Counted from the stretch's first letter, positions 35,931 through 46,744 are shown. The stretch: 47,223 bases of DNA from Salimicrobium halophilum (GCF_900100295.1 NZ_FNEV01000012.1:1-47223); one strand, 5' to 3'. Numbers and translations are program-made. Notes: generated from the sequence alone by a model not told the origin.

Positions 35931-36031
35931 TGCGGACGTGCCGGGAGTTTTTGCGGACCTTTGACGTTTGTTTACGGACCTTCGACAAGATTCGACGCTC
36001 ATTCGCGGAGCTGAAGAGGATTTTCACGGAC
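35931..36031 (+). repeat. Array of five phased TGCGGAC-type boxes (copy B)
   Basis: TGCGGAC (35931), TGCGGAC (35952), TACGGAC (35973), CGCGGAG (36004) and CACGGAC (36025) are spaced 21, 21, 31 and 21 nt, the same as copy A behind abrB but in opposite chromosomal orientation. The 31-nt gap carries TTCGACA (35981) and TTCGACG (35991), 10 nt apart. The 24 nt between box 3 and box 4 match copy A at 18 positions. Confidence 0.85.
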
Positions 36032-36037
36032 TTGGCC

Positions 36038-36092
36038 TGATTTCCTGAGCGGGATGTCACCGCTTTTCATTAGGGGTGTGGGGTGATACGAT
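36038..36092 (+). repeat. Repeat tail with extended -10 before tilS
   Basis: TTTCCTGAGCGGGATGTCAC followed by CGCTTTTCAT is the tail module also seen at 22200, 27861 and 40545. It abuts array B and leads to TGATACGAT (36084-36092), an extended -10 likely used by tilS. Confidence 0.5.
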
Positions 36093-36122
36093 GGAGGAAG
36101 AAAATCAATAGGAGTGACAGAC

Positions 36123-37511
36123 GTGCAAAAAGTGGCTGCGTTTATCGGGAAACATGGGTTGATTTCAGAAGGGGACACGATAGTTGTCGCGGTTTCCGGA
36201 GGGCCGGATTCGCTTGCACTGCTTCATTATCTTAATGAATGGAGAAAGGTATCCCCGCTTACGGTAGTCGCAGCTTCTGTGGATCACGGATTGCGGGGCG
36301 AAGGGTCGCGGAGAGATTGTGAATATGTAGAGAATGTATGTGAACAGCTTTCTCTTCCTTTCGAACAAATCACTCTTGATGTGGAGTTACATAAACGGGA
36401 TAAGGGAATAGGTACTCAAGAAGCGGCGCGGGAGCTTAGGTATGAAGCGCTCGCGGGTGTGATGCGCAAGTATGGAGCGGACTCGCTTGCTCTCGGTCAT
36501 CACGGAGACGATCAGACTGAGACGTTGTTCATGCAGCTCGTGCGAGGAGCGAACCCTCAGAGTGTGACGGGTATACCGGTGGCGAGAGAGTTCGCAGGAG
36601 GGCGCATCATCCGTCCATTCCTTCCTCTTACCAAAGATGAAATCGAGGCTTACTGCAGGAGCCGGAAGATAAATCCGAGGTACGATCCTTCCAATGAAGA
36701 AACGGTCTACACCAGGAACGCTTTCCGACACTCGCTTCTCCCTTTCCTGAAAGGTCAGAATCCGAAGCTTCACGAGCATATCCAGGCTTACAGTGAGCGG
36801 AGGTACGAAGAGGAAGCGTTTCTTACAGAGAAAGCCGGAGAACTCATGGAAGAAGTGGATGTTTCCGATAAGGAAGCTACCCTTTCCATCAAATCGTTCA
36901 AACGTCATCCCATTGCTTTACAAAGAAGAGCCTTTCATCTAATATTAAACTATCTGTACAATGATCAAGTGGAAGATATTACTTACATTCACGAAGATTT
37001 ATTTTTACAATTAATGGATGGTGGTCGCGTAAACAGTTCCCTGGATTTTCCGAAAGGGCTTATGATTACGAGGGCATACGATCAAGTATCGTTCACATTT
37101 GCAAGACCTGAGCGGGATCTCCCCCTTTCTAGTGAACTTTATCCGGACGAAAGTGTCGCCTGGTGGGGCGGGGCCGAGATTTCCGCGGAGAGAACTTCAG
37201 AGGTGGGCGGTACTTCTTTGTATGAATTCATATGTGATACAACTCACGTGACGTTCCCTCTTCTTATAAGGACGAGGCAGCACGGGGATCGTATGAAGCC
37301 TGTAGGAATGAAGGGCACGAAAAAGATAAAGGATATTTTTATCGATCAGAAGATTCCGGCTAAGGAAAGGGATCACTGGCCGATTGTTACTGATAGTGAT
37401 GGTGTGATTCTATGGATTCCGGGAGTGAAAAAAGCGGCAGTGGAAGTCTCTTGTGATTCACTGGTGCGTTTGAAGTACAACAGATCTGGTAGGAGGAACG
37501 GTAATGCATAA
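36123..37511 (+). CDS. tilS: tRNA(Ile)-lysidine synthetase
   Basis: This 462-residue PP-loop ATPase converts C34 of tRNA-Ile(CAT) to lysidine, so that it reads AUA. The P-loop SGGPDS is at residues 25-30, followed by [11 protein letters not shown] and [11 protein letters not shown] (about 125-135), then the TilS central and C-terminal substrate domains. GTG 36123 has AGGAG 8 nt upstream; the in-frame GTG at 36114 overlaps that site. The B. subtilis genes yabS and yabT that should stand before it are missing. The end overlaps hprT by 8 nt. Confidence 0.95.
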   Translation: MQKVAAFIGKHGLISEGDTIVVAVSGGPDSLALLHYLNEWRKVSPLTVVAASVDHGLRGEGSRRDCEYVENVCEQLSLPFEQITLDVELHKRDKGIGTQEAARELRYEALAGVMRKYGADSLALGHHGDDQTETLFMQLVRGANPQSVTGIPVAREFAGGRIIRPFLPLTKDEIEAYCRSRKINPRYDPSNEETVYTRNAFRHSLLPFLKGQNPKLHEHIQAYSERRYEEEAFLTEKAGELMEEVDVSDKEATLSIKSFKRHPIALQRRAFHLILNYLYNDQVEDITYIHEDLFLQLMDGGRVNSSLDFPKGLMITRAYDQVSFTFARPERDLPLSSELYPDESVAWWGGAEISAERTSEVGGTSLYEFICDTTHVTFPLLIRTRQHGDRMKPVGMKGTKKIKDIFIDQKIPAKERDHWPIVTDSDGVILWIPGVKKAAVEVSCDSLVRLKYNRSGRRNGNA

Positions 37512-38049
37512 TGAGATTGAACGGATTTTGATTTCCGAAGAAGAGATACAGGATAAATGCAGAGAAATAGGAGAAGAACTATCGAAGGAATATGAGGATC
37601 GCTTTCCTTTGGCTATTTGTGTGCTGAAAGGCGCCATGCCTTTCATGTCAGATCTCGTAAAGCGTATGGATATCCATTTGGAAATGGATTTCATGGATGT
37701 ATCGAGCTATGCAGGAATGCGTTCTACAGGAGAAGTGAAAATCGAAAAAGACCTGGATACGCAAGTGGAAGGCCGCGACCTTTTGATCATCGAAGATATC
37801 ATTGATAGTGGACGTACTCTCAGCTATCTCGTCGATCTGTTCAAATACAGAAAAGCGAACTCCATCAAAATTGTGACATTGCTGGATAAACCTGCAGGGC
37901 GCAATGCCGACATCAAGGCTGATACCATCGGTTTTGAAGTGCCGGATGAGTTCGTGGTGGGGTATGGCCTCGACTACAATGAGAAATATAGAAACCTGCC
38001 TTACATCGGTGTGTTGAAGCCTGAGATTTATGGCGGGGAAGATAATTAA
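37504..38049 (+). CDS. hprT: Hypoxanthine-guanine phosphoribosyltransferase
   Basis: This 181-residue purine salvage enzyme makes IMP and GMP from PRPP. The PRPP loop [14 protein letters not shown] (about 95-108) and the catalytic loop region [12 protein letters not shown] are present, with [21 protein letters not shown] near the C-terminus. AGGAGG lies about 7 nt before ATG. It is translationally coupled to tilS; in B. subtilis the two proteins act together as regulators of ftsH. Confidence 0.97.
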   Translation: MHNEIERILISEEEIQDKCREIGEELSKEYEDRFPLAICVLKGAMPFMSDLVKRMDIHLEMDFMDVSSYAGMRSTGEVKIEKDLDTQVEGRDLLIIEDIIDSGRTLSYLVDLFKYRKANSIKIVTLLDKPAGRNADIKADTIGFEVPDEFVVGYGLDYNEKYRNLPYIGVLKPEIYGGEDN

Positions 38050-38067
38050 ACTGTCAATAGGTATTAT

Positions 38068-38097
38068 TTGTAGGAAGCGAATTCAGTATGGTACTAT
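38068..38097 (+). promoter_or_regulatory. Promoter of ftsH
   Basis: TTGTAG (38068-38073), 18 nt, TACTAT (38092-38097) preceded by TGG, an extended -10. Confidence 0.55.
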
Positions 38098-38133
38098 TTA
38101 CTGTAGTTTTCTCTCTATAGGAGGAGGTAGGCA

Positions 38134-40170
38134 ATGAATCGGATATTCAGAAATACAATTTTTTACTTACTTATCTTCCTCGTTATCATCGGCATACTAA
38201 GCCTGTTTCGAGGTCAAGGTGAGCCACAGGAAACCCTTTCTGTGAACCAATTTTTAGATAGACTCGATAATGGAGAAATCCAGGAACTGACCTTACAGCC
38301 TGTTAACAACGTGTACGTAGCGAAAGGTCAACTAGAAGGCGGAGGGGAAGATAACTCCTTCAGTGTGCACCTTCCTGCGAACGAGCAGTTCATTTCTCAA
38401 GTGACGGAGACGGCTACGAGTCAAAGTATCCTGAACGTCGAAGAGGAAGAACAGCCTAGCGCATGGGTGACATTCCTTACAGGAATTATTCCATTCGTCA
38501 TCATCTTCATTCTATTCTTCTTCCTGCTGAACCAGTCTCAGGGCGGCGGAAGCAAGGTCATGAACTTCGGTAAGAGTAAAGCGAAGATGTACAGTGATGA
38601 TAAGAAGAAAGTACGATTCAAAGATGTCGCAGGTGCAGACGAGGAGAAACAGGAACTTGTCGAGGTCGTCGACTTCCTGAAAGATCCTCGTAAGTTCACG
38701 CAAGTCGGCGCCCGTATTCCGAAAGGGGTTCTGCTTGTAGGACCTCCAGGTACAGGTAAGACGCTTCTTGCGCGTGCTGTAGCGGGAGAAGCAGGAGTGC
38801 CATTCTTCTCCATCAGTGGTTCCGACTTCGTTGAGATGTTCGTCGGTGTCGGTGCTTCCCGTGTTCGTGACTTGTTCGAGAATGCGAAGAAGAATGCGCC
38901 ATGTATCATTTTCATCGATGAAATGGACGCTGTTGGTCGTCAACGTGGTGCCGGACTCGGCGGCGGTCACGATGAGCGTGAACAGACGTTGAACCAGTTG
39001 CTTGTAGAAATGGATGGGTTCGGAGCGAATGAAGGAATCATCATGATTGCCGCTACCAACCGCCCGGACATCCTTGACCCTGCCCTTCTTCGCCCGGGAC
39101 GTTTCGACCGTCAGATTACGGTTAACCGCCCGGATGTGAAAGGTCGTGAGGCAGTACTTGGTGTTCACGCTAAGGATAAGCCTCTGGGAACAGATGTCGA
39201 TCTGAAGACGATTGCCCTTCGTACGCCAGGTTTCTCCGGAGCGGATCTTGAGAACCTTCTTAACGAAGCAGCTCTCGTAGCGGCTCGTACGGATAAAGAA
39301 AAAATCGAGATGGAGGACGTGGATGAAGCGATCGACCGCGTCATTGCAGGTCCTGCGAAGAAGAGTCGTGTCATTTCGAAAAAAGAACGCGATATCGTCG
39401 CGCACCACGAAAGTGGACACACCATTATCGGCATGGTGCTTGATGATGCGGATATGGTTCATAAGGTTACGATCGTTCCACGCGGACAGGCGGGCGGTTA
39501 TGCCGTAATGCTTCCGAGAGAAGATCGTTACTTCATGACGAAACCGGAACTCTTCGACAAGATCACCGGTCTGCTTGGCGGACGTGTTGCTGAAGAGATT
39601 ATGTTCGGTGAGGTCAGCACTGGAGCTCATAACGATTTCCAACGTGCGACAAGCATTGCTCGCAGCATGGTGACAGAGTACGGTATGAGTGAAAAACTCG
39701 GACCGCTTCAGTTCGGTTCCAGTCAGGGTGGTCAGGTCTTCCTTGGACGTGACATCCAGAATGAACAGAACTACAGCGATCAGATCGCTTTTGAAATCGA
39801 CAGGGAAATTCAGAACTTCATCAATTATTGCTATGACCGTGCTAAGAATATTCTTACAGAGAACAAAGATAAGCTTGAATTGATGGCGCAAACGCTTCTC
39901 GAAGTGGAAACGTTGGATGCCACAGAAATCAAGTATCTGTTCGAAGAAGGTCGTATGCCTACTGAGGAAGAAATGGAAGAACTGGCTAAGAAGAACAACT
40001 CTGATCTTCATAAGTCCGCTTCTCTTGAAGAGAGTGACGACATGAAAGTGAACGTCCAATCGAAAGAAGAAGAGACTTCAAACGAGGAGACTTCTGAATC
40101 TGTGGAAGAAACACAAGGTACAGAAGAAACAAGCGATGAGTCTACGGATGAAGATAAGCGTAAAGAATAG
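38134..40170 (+). CDS. ftsH: ATP-dependent zinc metalloprotease FtsH
   Basis: This 678-residue hexameric membrane protease has two spans (about 5-26 and 110-131) that bracket a small external domain. An AAA module follows with Walker A GPPGTGKT (203-210), Walker [12 protein letters not shown] and the second-region-of-homology arginines. The M41 protease domain carries HESGH (425-429). The C-terminal 50 residues are strongly acidic, rich in Glu, Thr and Ser, longer than in many homologues. GGAGGAGG lies about 6 nt before ATG. Confidence 0.98.
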   Translation: MNRIFRNTIFYLLIFLVIIGILSLFRGQGEPQETLSVNQFLDRLDNGEIQELTLQPVNNVYVAKGQLEGGGEDNSFSVHLPANEQFISQVTETATSQSILNVEEEEQPSAWVTFLTGIIPFVIIFILFFFLLNQSQGGGSKVMNFGKSKAKMYSDDKKKVRFKDVAGADEEKQELVEVVDFLKDPRKFTQVGARIPKGVLLVGPPGTGKTLLARAVAGEAGVPFFSISGSDFVEMFVGVGASRVRDLFENAKKNAPCIIFIDEMDAVGRQRGAGLGGGHDEREQTLNQLLVEMDGFGANEGIIMIAATNRPDILDPALLRPGRFDRQITVNRPDVKGREAVLGVHAKDKPLGTDVDLKTIALRTPGFSGADLENLLNEAALVAARTDKEKIEMEDVDEAIDRVIAGPAKKSRVISKKERDIVAHHESGHTIIGMVLDDADMVHKVTIVPRGQAGGYAVMLPREDRYFMTKPELFDKITGLLGGRVAEEIMFGEVSTGAHNDFQRATSIARSMVTEYGMSEKLGPLQFGSSQGGQVFLGRDIQNEQNYSDQIAFEIDREIQNFINYCYDRAKNILTENKDKLELMAQTLLEVETLDATEIKYLFEEGRMPTEEEMEELAKKNNSDLHKSASLEESDDMKVNVQSKEEETSNEETSESVEETQGTEETSDESTDEDKRKE

Positions 40171-40182
40171 AGTGTGATTTCA

Positions 40183-40214
40183 GGAAGCTGCGCCTTTGGT
40201 GCAGCTTTCTTTTT
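40183..40214 (+). terminator. ftsH terminator
   Basis: GGAAGCTGC pairs with GCAGCTTTC around 40192-40200, followed by TTTTT. Confidence 0.8.
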
Positions 40215-40368
40215 GGATGTAGGAGAGATTTGAGGTAATAAAGAGGATCTTCCTTAAGAAAATGTTCCATAATTGAAGTTATCATCCATTTTCATCCTAT
40301 ATCCATACTGGAAATGCCTGATTGCTATAAATATAAGACATTTTTTCAGGTCAAGCTTTCAGAAATGC

Positions 40369-40597
40369 CTCATAAGCTGCCAGGGAGTTCTCCCTGAAGC
40401 GCTCTCTCAAAGGCTTATGACCAGTGTTTCTAAGCGGGGTGATTCCACTTTTCAAACAATCTGGCTATACCATCCAAAATCCCGTGGTCTAAGCAGACTG
40501 GATCAGAAAAAAGAAAGAGCACTTTTGTCTGACCGGTCTGCTTAGCCCAGAGCTTTTAAGCGGGATGGTTCCGCTTTTTATACCCTTATGATATTAT
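40369..40597 (+). repeat. Two repeat units before coaX
   Basis: The roughly 415 nt between ftsH and coaX hold no credible gene. After an A/T-rich first half, TCATAAGC (40370) pairs with GCTTATGA (40413), with CAGGGAG-TCCCTG nested, followed by GTTTCTAAGCGGGGTGATTC. CTAAGCAGAC (40489) then pairs with GTCTGCTTAG (40536), followed by TTTTAAGCGGGATGGTTCCG and a T-rich tail. Confidence 0.7.
40589..40597 (+). promoter_or_regulatory. Extended -10 promoter of coaX
   Basis: TGATATTAT is an extended -10 just after the second repeat unit and 35 nt before the coaX start. Confidence 0.45.
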
Positions 40598-40631
40598 AAG
40601 AGCCGAATGACAAATGATGGAGGCTTTTTCG

Positions 40632-41432
40632 ATGAACTTTGTGCTCGATGTAGGGAATACAAACACAGTATTAGGTGTTTTCGATGAAGATGATTTAAAA
40701 TATCATTGGCGGATCAAGACGGACCGTCATAAAACAGAAGATGAGTACGGAATGCTGATCCAGTCTTTATTTGCTTATGAAGGTCTCGAGTTTTCAGATA
40801 TAGAAGGGGTGACGATTTCTTCCGTCGTCCCACCGATTATGTATTCGCTTGAACTTGTGGCGGAGAAATATTTTCATAAAACACCGATTGTCATCGGAGC
40901 CGAGCAAGTCGTAGAAGGATTGGAGATGACGTATCCGAATCCTGCGGAGATAGGGGCGGATCGTATCGTGAACGCGGTCGGAGCCATCGAGGATTATTCG
41001 ACGCCCGCAATAATCATCGATTTCGGTACGGCGACTACGTACTGCTATGTGGATGAAAAGGGCCGCTATACCGGTGGGGCTATTGCTCCGGGGATCAATA
41101 TTTCCATGGAAGCTTTGTATGCCAAAGCCGCTAAATTGCCGAAAATAGAGATGAAACAGCCGGAGGACGTCGTCGGGAAGTCCACGGTAGAAGCTATGCA
41201 GTCCGGCGTGTTTTACGGATATGTAGGTCAGGTGGATGAAGTTGTTCGCAGAATGAAGGAATCGGCACAGGGAGAAGAGCCTGTCGTAATTGCTACAGGA
41301 GGGCTGGCGAACCTGATAGCCAATGAATCGCGGACCATCGATCACGTCGATCCTTTCCTGACATTAAGAGGATTGAACGTCATTTATAATAGAAACAAGG
41401 ATAAAGAAATATTCCGAGGAGGTAAACAATGA
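40632..41432 (+). CDS. coaX: Type III pantothenate kinase
   Basis: This 266-residue ASKHA-fold kinase catalyses the first step of coenzyme A synthesis. [12 protein letters not shown] (residues 5-16, phosphate 1 motif), [25 protein letters not shown] and [11 protein letters not shown] are the family motifs. ATG 40632 has TGGAGG about 9 nt upstream; the in-frame ATG at 40614 precedes that site. The stop overlaps hslO by 4 nt. Confidence 0.96.
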   Translation: MNFVLDVGNTNTVLGVFDEDDLKYHWRIKTDRHKTEDEYGMLIQSLFAYEGLEFSDIEGVTISSVVPPIMYSLELVAEKYFHKTPIVIGAEQVVEGLEMTYPNPAEIGADRIVNAVGAIEDYSTPAIIIDFGTATTYCYVDEKGRYTGGAIAPGINISMEALYAKAAKLPKIEMKQPEDVVGKSTVEAMQSGVFYGYVGQVDEVVRRMKESAQGEEPVVIATGGLANLIANESRTIDHVDPFLTLRGLNVIYNRNKDKEIFRGGKQ

Positions 41433-42316
41433 AAGACCATTTAATTCGAGCGACAGCGTTTGATGGACAGGTACGTGCTTACGCTATTCAATCGACAGAT
41501 ATCGTAGAAGAAGCGAGACGCCGTCATGATGTATGGGCGACGACTTCTGCAGCACTTGGACGTACGCTTACGATCGGTTCCATGATGGGAGCGATGATGA
41601 AAGGCGACGACAAGATGACGATCAAGGTGGAAGGGGACGGACCGGCTGGTGCCATTATTGTAGATGCGGCATCCAATGGTAACGTGCGTGGGTATATCCA
41701 GAACCCTCACATTGATTTCGATTCCAATGAACACGGCAAATTGGATGTGAAACGGGCAGTCGGCACAAGCGGCTCGATCAGCGTCGTGAAAGATCTTGGA
41801 CTGAAAGATTACTTTACGGGTCAGGTTCCTATCGTCTCCGGTGAAATTGCCGAAGATTTCACGTATTACTTCGCCAATTCGGAGCAGGTGCCTTCCGCTG
41901 TAGGTGCAGGTGTTCTCGTGGATACAGACTACACGATCATGGCAGCCGGCGGATTCATCATCCAGATGCTTCCGGGAGCAACGGATGAAACGATCGGGGA
42001 AATCGAGCGCAGACTTTCTGAGATGAAGCCTGTTTCGACTCTTGTAAAAGAAGGAAAGACACCGGAAGAACTGCTCAATACGATTCTGAGCTCTGACAAT
42101 GTGAATGTCCTCGACTCTCTTCCGGTAGAGTTCGAGTGCCATTGCTCGAGGGAACGTATCGAAACGGCGATTGCCAGTCTCGGTGATGAAGAAATCGATA
42201 AAATGATCGAAGAAGATGGAGGGGCGGAAGCGACCTGTCATTTCTGCAACGAAGTCTACCAGCTCACAGCTGATGATTTGAGAGATCTCCAGTCTACTTC
42301 CGAAAGCAGAGAATAA
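41429..42316 (+). CDS. hslO: Redox-regulated chaperone Hsp33
   Basis: This 295-residue holdase is switched on by oxidation. The N-terminal chaperone domain contains [21 protein letters not shown], and the C-terminal redox zinc switch is CHCSRERI...CHFCNEVY (CxC and CxxC, about residues 235-271). GGAGGT lies before ATG, and the start overlaps the coaX stop. The paired coaX-hslO-cysK order is conserved with B. subtilis. Confidence 0.96.
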   Translation: MKDHLIRATAFDGQVRAYAIQSTDIVEEARRRHDVWATTSAALGRTLTIGSMMGAMMKGDDKMTIKVEGDGPAGAIIVDAASNGNVRGYIQNPHIDFDSNEHGKLDVKRAVGTSGSISVVKDLGLKDYFTGQVPIVSGEIAEDFTYYFANSEQVPSAVGAGVLVDTDYTIMAAGGFIIQMLPGATDETIGEIERRLSEMKPVSTLVKEGKTPEELLNTILSSDNVNVLDSLPVEFECHCSRERIETAIASLGDEEIDKMIEEDGGAEATCHFCNEVYQLTADDLRDLQSTSESRE

Positions 42317-42331
42317 TTCTCTGCTTTTTTT
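42304..42331 (+). terminator. hslO terminator
   Basis: AAGCAGAGAAT (42304-42314), spanning the stop codon, pairs with ATTCTCTGCTT (42316-42326), followed by TTTTT. Confidence 0.9.
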
Positions 42332-42343
42332 CATACATAAAAA

Positions 42344-42372
42344 TTGACATGGAAGGACTTTTTGTTTAGATT
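42344..42372 (+). promoter_or_regulatory. Sigma-A promoter of cysK
   Basis: TTGACA (42344-42349), 17 nt, TAGATT (42367-42372). Confidence 0.75.
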
Positions 42373-42376
42373 AGAG

Positions 42377-42403
42377 TCAAACCCTATTAAAATACTGGGA
42401 ATT
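42377..42403 (+). promoter_or_regulatory. Possible CymR operator of cysK
   Basis: GGAATT (42398-42403), with C at 42382, A at 42390 and T at 42396, fits part of the CymR box that ends ATNGGAATT. It overlaps the transcription start, where a repressor would act. Several positions deviate. Confidence 0.3.
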
Positions 42404-42415
42404 AGGAGTGGTTAG

Positions 42416-43342
42416 ATGAGAATTGCTGATAACGTAACCGAACTTGTGGGAAAGACCCCTGTAGTGAAGTTGAACGGAAGTGCAGAAGAAGACCACGCAG
42501 ACATTTACTTAAAACTTGAATATATGAACCCCGGAAGTTCTGTGAAAGACAGGATTGCTCTTGCTATGATCGAAGCGGCAGAAAAAGAAGGGAAATTGAA
42601 AGAAGGCGACATCATTGTCGAGCCTACAAGTGGTAACACGGGAATAGGCCTTGCGATGATTGCTGCTGCCAAAGGCTATCAGGCGAAACTTGTCATGCCG
42701 GACACGATGAGTCAGGAGCGTCGCAATCTTTTGCGTGCTTACGGAGCTGAACTAGTACTGACGCCTGGTCCTGAAGGAATGAAAGGGGCAATCAAAAAAG
42801 CTGCGGAGCTGAGTGAAGCTCACGGCTATTTCATGCCTCAACAGTTCGACAATCCGGCGAACGTAGAAGTCCACGCCAACACGACGGGCCCTGAAATCGT
42901 GGAACAGATGGGTGATCAGCTTGATGCGTTTGTTGCTGGTATCGGTACAGGAGGTACGATTACAGGTGCCGGCCGAGTACTCAAAGATAAATACAAAGAT
43001 ATCGAAATCGTAGCCGTCGAACCGGAGGATAGCCCGATCCTTTCAGGTGGTAATCCGGGACCCCATAAAATCCAGGGGATCGGAGCCGGTTTTGTTCCAT
43101 CGATCCTGGATACGGATATCTATAATGAGATCATTAAGGTGACTACGGAACAGTCGTTCGAGGAAGCGCGAGCAGCTGCCCGGAAAGATGGCATCCTCGG
43201 AGGGATATCTTCCGGAGCGGCAATCTACGCAGCGAAACAGGTCGCAAAGCGTCTCGGAAAAGGGAAGAAAGTTCTTGCGATCATTCCGAGTAATGGGGAG
43301 AGATATCTGTCTACTCCTTTATATCAATTCGACGACAAGTAA
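42416..43342 (+). CDS. cysK: Cysteine synthase A (O-acetylserine sulfhydrylase)
   Basis: This 308-residue PLP enzyme makes cysteine from O-acetylserine and sulfide. The PLP lysine is Lys44 in [12 protein letters not shown], the substrate loop TSGNTG is at about 70-75, and the glycine-rich phosphate loop GTGGTITG near 178. TAGGAGTGG lies before ATG. In Bacilli CysK also partners with CymR as a co-repressor, which would make this gene part of its own control loop. Confidence 0.97.
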   Translation: MRIADNVTELVGKTPVVKLNGSAEEDHADIYLKLEYMNPGSSVKDRIALAMIEAAEKEGKLKEGDIIVEPTSGNTGIGLAMIAAAKGYQAKLVMPDTMSQERRNLLRAYGAELVLTPGPEGMKGAIKKAAELSEAHGYFMPQQFDNPANVEVHANTTGPEIVEQMGDQLDAFVAGIGTGGTITGAGRVLKDKYKDIEIVAVEPEDSPILSGGNPGPHKIQGIGAGFVPSILDTDIYNEIIKVTTEQSFEEARAAARKDGILGGISSGAAIYAAKQVAKRLGKGKKVLAIIPSNGERYLSTPLYQFDDK

Positions 43343-43360
43343 GCACAACCGAAGTGCGAT

Positions 43361-43396
43361 AACTGCATTCCTTTCAGGGGAATGCAGTTTTCTTTT
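43361..43396 (+). terminator. cysK terminator
   Basis: AACTGCATTCC (43361-43371) pairs with GGAATGCAGTT (43379-43389), followed by TTCTTTT. Confidence 0.88.
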
Positions 43397-43450
43397 GCTT
43401 CTGAATCAGTTATTATCGATATAGAAAACGGGAAAAGTCAGGTGAATCTA

Positions 43451-44281
43451 ATGAACGTATTACAAGTTGGAAATAAACACTACTCCTTGGATAAAGAAAC
43501 GTTAGTGATGGGGATCTTGAACGTTACACCCGACTCTTTTTCCGACGGAGGGCACTACAATGAGATAGAGCGTGCCATATCTCATGCCGTTCAGATGGAA
43601 AAGGACGGAGCGCATATCATTGATATCGGGGGAGAATCGACCCGCCCCGGTCATGAACCGGTAGCAGCAGAAGAAGAAATTGCCCGCGTTATTCCTGTGA
43701 TAAGAGAAGTGAAGAAACACGTATCTGTACCGATTTCGATTGATACGTATAAATCGAATGTTGCTGAAGAGGCGGTGAGAGCCGGCGCTGATATGATCAA
43801 TGACGTATGGGGGGCGAAGCATGATCCCGAAATTGCTTCCGTGGCAGCTCGCCTGAACGTACCGATTGTTCTCATGCACAACCGCAAGGATAAGAATTAT
43901 TCCTCCCTTATAGAGGATATGAAAACGGACCTTAGAGAGAGCGTGCACATTGCTCGAAAAGCTGGCGTGCCGGAAGAGAACATCATTCTCGACCCCGGGA
44001 TAGGGTTTGTGAAGACGAAGGAAGACAATCTTCGTGTCATGCGCCATCTATCCGATTTTCATGAACTGGGATACCCGATTCTGCTCGGAACATCGCGGAA
44101 ACGATTCATCGGAGATGTTCTTGAGGTGGAAACGGCTGAACGAATGGAAGGTACTGGAGCCACGGTGTGTTATGGAGTGGCGCAAGGTGTTCAAATCGCG
44201 AGGGTGCACGATGTGAAAGAAATCGTGCGCATGACAAAAATGATGGATGCAATGATGGGAAGGAGTACACAGGATGGATAA
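43451..44281 (+). CDS. folP: Dihydropteroate synthase
   Basis: This 276-residue TIM barrel joins p-aminobenzoate to the pterin in folate synthesis and is the sulfonamide target (sul in B. subtilis). Motifs are MGILNVTPDSFSDGG, IDIGGESTRPG, LDPGIGFVKT and LLGTSRKRFIG. AGGTGA lies 6 nt before ATG 43451; an earlier in-frame ATG at 43382 lies within the cysK terminator and is rejected. The pabB-pabA-pabC genes that normally precede it are absent. A weak promoter (TTGCTT, 17 nt, GATATA, 43395-43423) is possible. Confidence 0.95.
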   Translation: MNVLQVGNKHYSLDKETLVMGILNVTPDSFSDGGHYNEIERAISHAVQMEKDGAHIIDIGGESTRPGHEPVAAEEEIARVIPVIREVKKHVSVPISIDTYKSNVAEEAVRAGADMINDVWGAKHDPEIASVAARLNVPIVLMHNRKDKNYSSLIEDMKTDLRESVHIARKAGVPEENIILDPGIGFVKTKEDNLRVMRHLSDFHELGYPILLGTSRKRFIGDVLEVETAERMEGTGATVCYGVAQGVQIARVHDVKEIVRMTKMMDAMMGRSTQDG

Positions 44282-44636
44282 GATATATTTGAACAGCATG
44301 AAGTTTTACGGATATCACGGCTTGTTCCCGGAGGAGAATAAGCTTGGTCAGCATTTTACCGTCGACTTGGAACTCGAGGCAGAGTTGAAGGAAGCAGCCG
44401 CAACCGACGATATGACGAAATCGATCGATTATGGAGCGGTTCACGAGGTGACGAAGAAAATTGTAGAGGGACCGGCACGGAACCTGGTGGAAACCGTGGC
44501 AGAAGAAATTGCAGCCAAGCTTTTTGAAGAATTCGGAATGCTTGAAGCATGTCTCGTACGTGTGAATAAGCTTCACCCACCGATTCCAGGACATTACGAT
44601 TCCGTATCGATTGAAATTTACCGGAGTAAGAGCTGA
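44274..44636 (+). CDS. folB: Dihydroneopterin aldolase
   Basis: This 120-residue enzyme cleaves dihydroneopterin in the folate path. KIYLNSMKFYGYHGLFPEENKLGQ holds the catalytic region with the active-site Glu and Tyr, and the C-terminal VRVNKLHPPIPGHYDSVSIEI has the conserved Lys. GAAGGAG lies about 8 nt before ATG. The gene overlaps folP by 8 nt and folK by 1 nt, so the three are coupled. Confidence 0.96.
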   Translation: MDKIYLNSMKFYGYHGLFPEENKLGQHFTVDLELEAELKEAAATDDMTKSIDYGAVHEVTKKIVEGPARNLVETVAEEIAAKLFEEFGMLEACLVRVNKLHPPIPGHYDSVSIEIYRSKS

Positions 44637-45127
44637 TGCAGAGGGCGTATATTGCGCTCGGTTCCAACATCTCTCCGAGGAAAAGGTATCTGCAGGAAGC
44701 GATCCGCCTCCTTGAAGAGAATCCGGCCATTTCGGTGGACGGGCAGTCTTTCATTTATGAAACGGATCCGGTGGGTTACGTAGAGCAGGACGATTTTTTG
44801 AATATGGTCATTGCGGTAGATACCTCCTTTTCTCCTCTTGCACTCCTGGATGCTTGTCAGGAAGTAGAAGATTCATTGGGACGGGTGAGGAGCATTAGAT
44901 GGGGACCGCGTACGATAGACCTTGATATTCTGATTTTTGAAGGCGCAGAGATGAACACAGAGCGTTTGGTGCTGCCTCACCCTTATCTGTACGAACGGGC
45001 ATTTGTGCTTGTTCCTCTGGCTGATGTGAACAGAGACCTGTGTGTTCCCCCGGAGGGAAGGACTGTTGATTCTTTGGTAGAAGACCTTTCAAAAGAAGAA
45101 GTAGCAGCGGTTCGCAGGTATCTATAA
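44636..45127 (+). CDS. folK: 2-amino-4-hydroxy-6-hydroxymethyldihydropteridine pyrophosphokinase
   Basis: This 163-residue HPPK pyrophosphorylates the pterin just upstream of FolP in the pathway. AYIALGSNISPRKRYLQEAI, DFLNMVIAV and RWGPRTIDLDILIF (metal-binding Asp pair) and LVLPHPYLYERAFVLVPL are the family motifs. It is the last gene of the folP-folB-folK operon; yazB and dusB, which usually follow, are missing. Confidence 0.96.
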   Translation: MQRAYIALGSNISPRKRYLQEAIRLLEENPAISVDGQSFIYETDPVGYVEQDDFLNMVIAVDTSFSPLALLDACQEVEDSLGRVRSIRWGPRTIDLDILIFEGAEMNTERLVLPHPYLYERAFVLVPLADVNRDLCVPPEGRTVDSLVEDLSKEEVAAVRRYL

Positions 45128-45142
45128 ACAAGGTACTAATCG

Positions 45143-45171
45143 TTGACACCCGGGAACGTCTTTTCTATACT
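45143..45171 (+). promoter_or_regulatory. Sigma-A promoter of lysS
   Basis: TTGACA (45143-45148), 17 nt, TATACT (45166-45171), a near-consensus promoter starting 16 nt after folK. Confidence 0.8.
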
Positions 45172-45186
45172 AATCAATAGTACGAT

Positions 45187-45217
45187 ACTGCCAGTGTGCT
45201 ATGCTGGCAGTTTTCTT
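45187..45217 (+). terminator. Terminator-like hairpin in the lysS leader
   Basis: ACTGCCAG (45187-45194) pairs with CTGGCAGT (45204-45211), followed by TTTTCTT. It lies about 10 nt after the expected start of the promoter at 45143, so it may end folK transcripts, attenuate lysS, or produce a very short RNA. Confidence 0.7.
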
Positions 45218-45253
45218 CGTTGAAGCGGCAAAATCAAACATAGAACGGAGTGA

Positions 45254-46744
<1,491 letters not shown>

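Noticed and set aside
38512-40059. 515-residue open frame antisense to ftsH
   Set aside because: It is a shadow of the ftsH coding frame; no start signal, and the composition (rich in His, Phe, Arg) is typical of antisense reading.
40273-40545. 90-residue open frame between ftsH and coaX
   Set aside because: It runs through the repeat hairpins, has no ribosome site and no recognisable domain.
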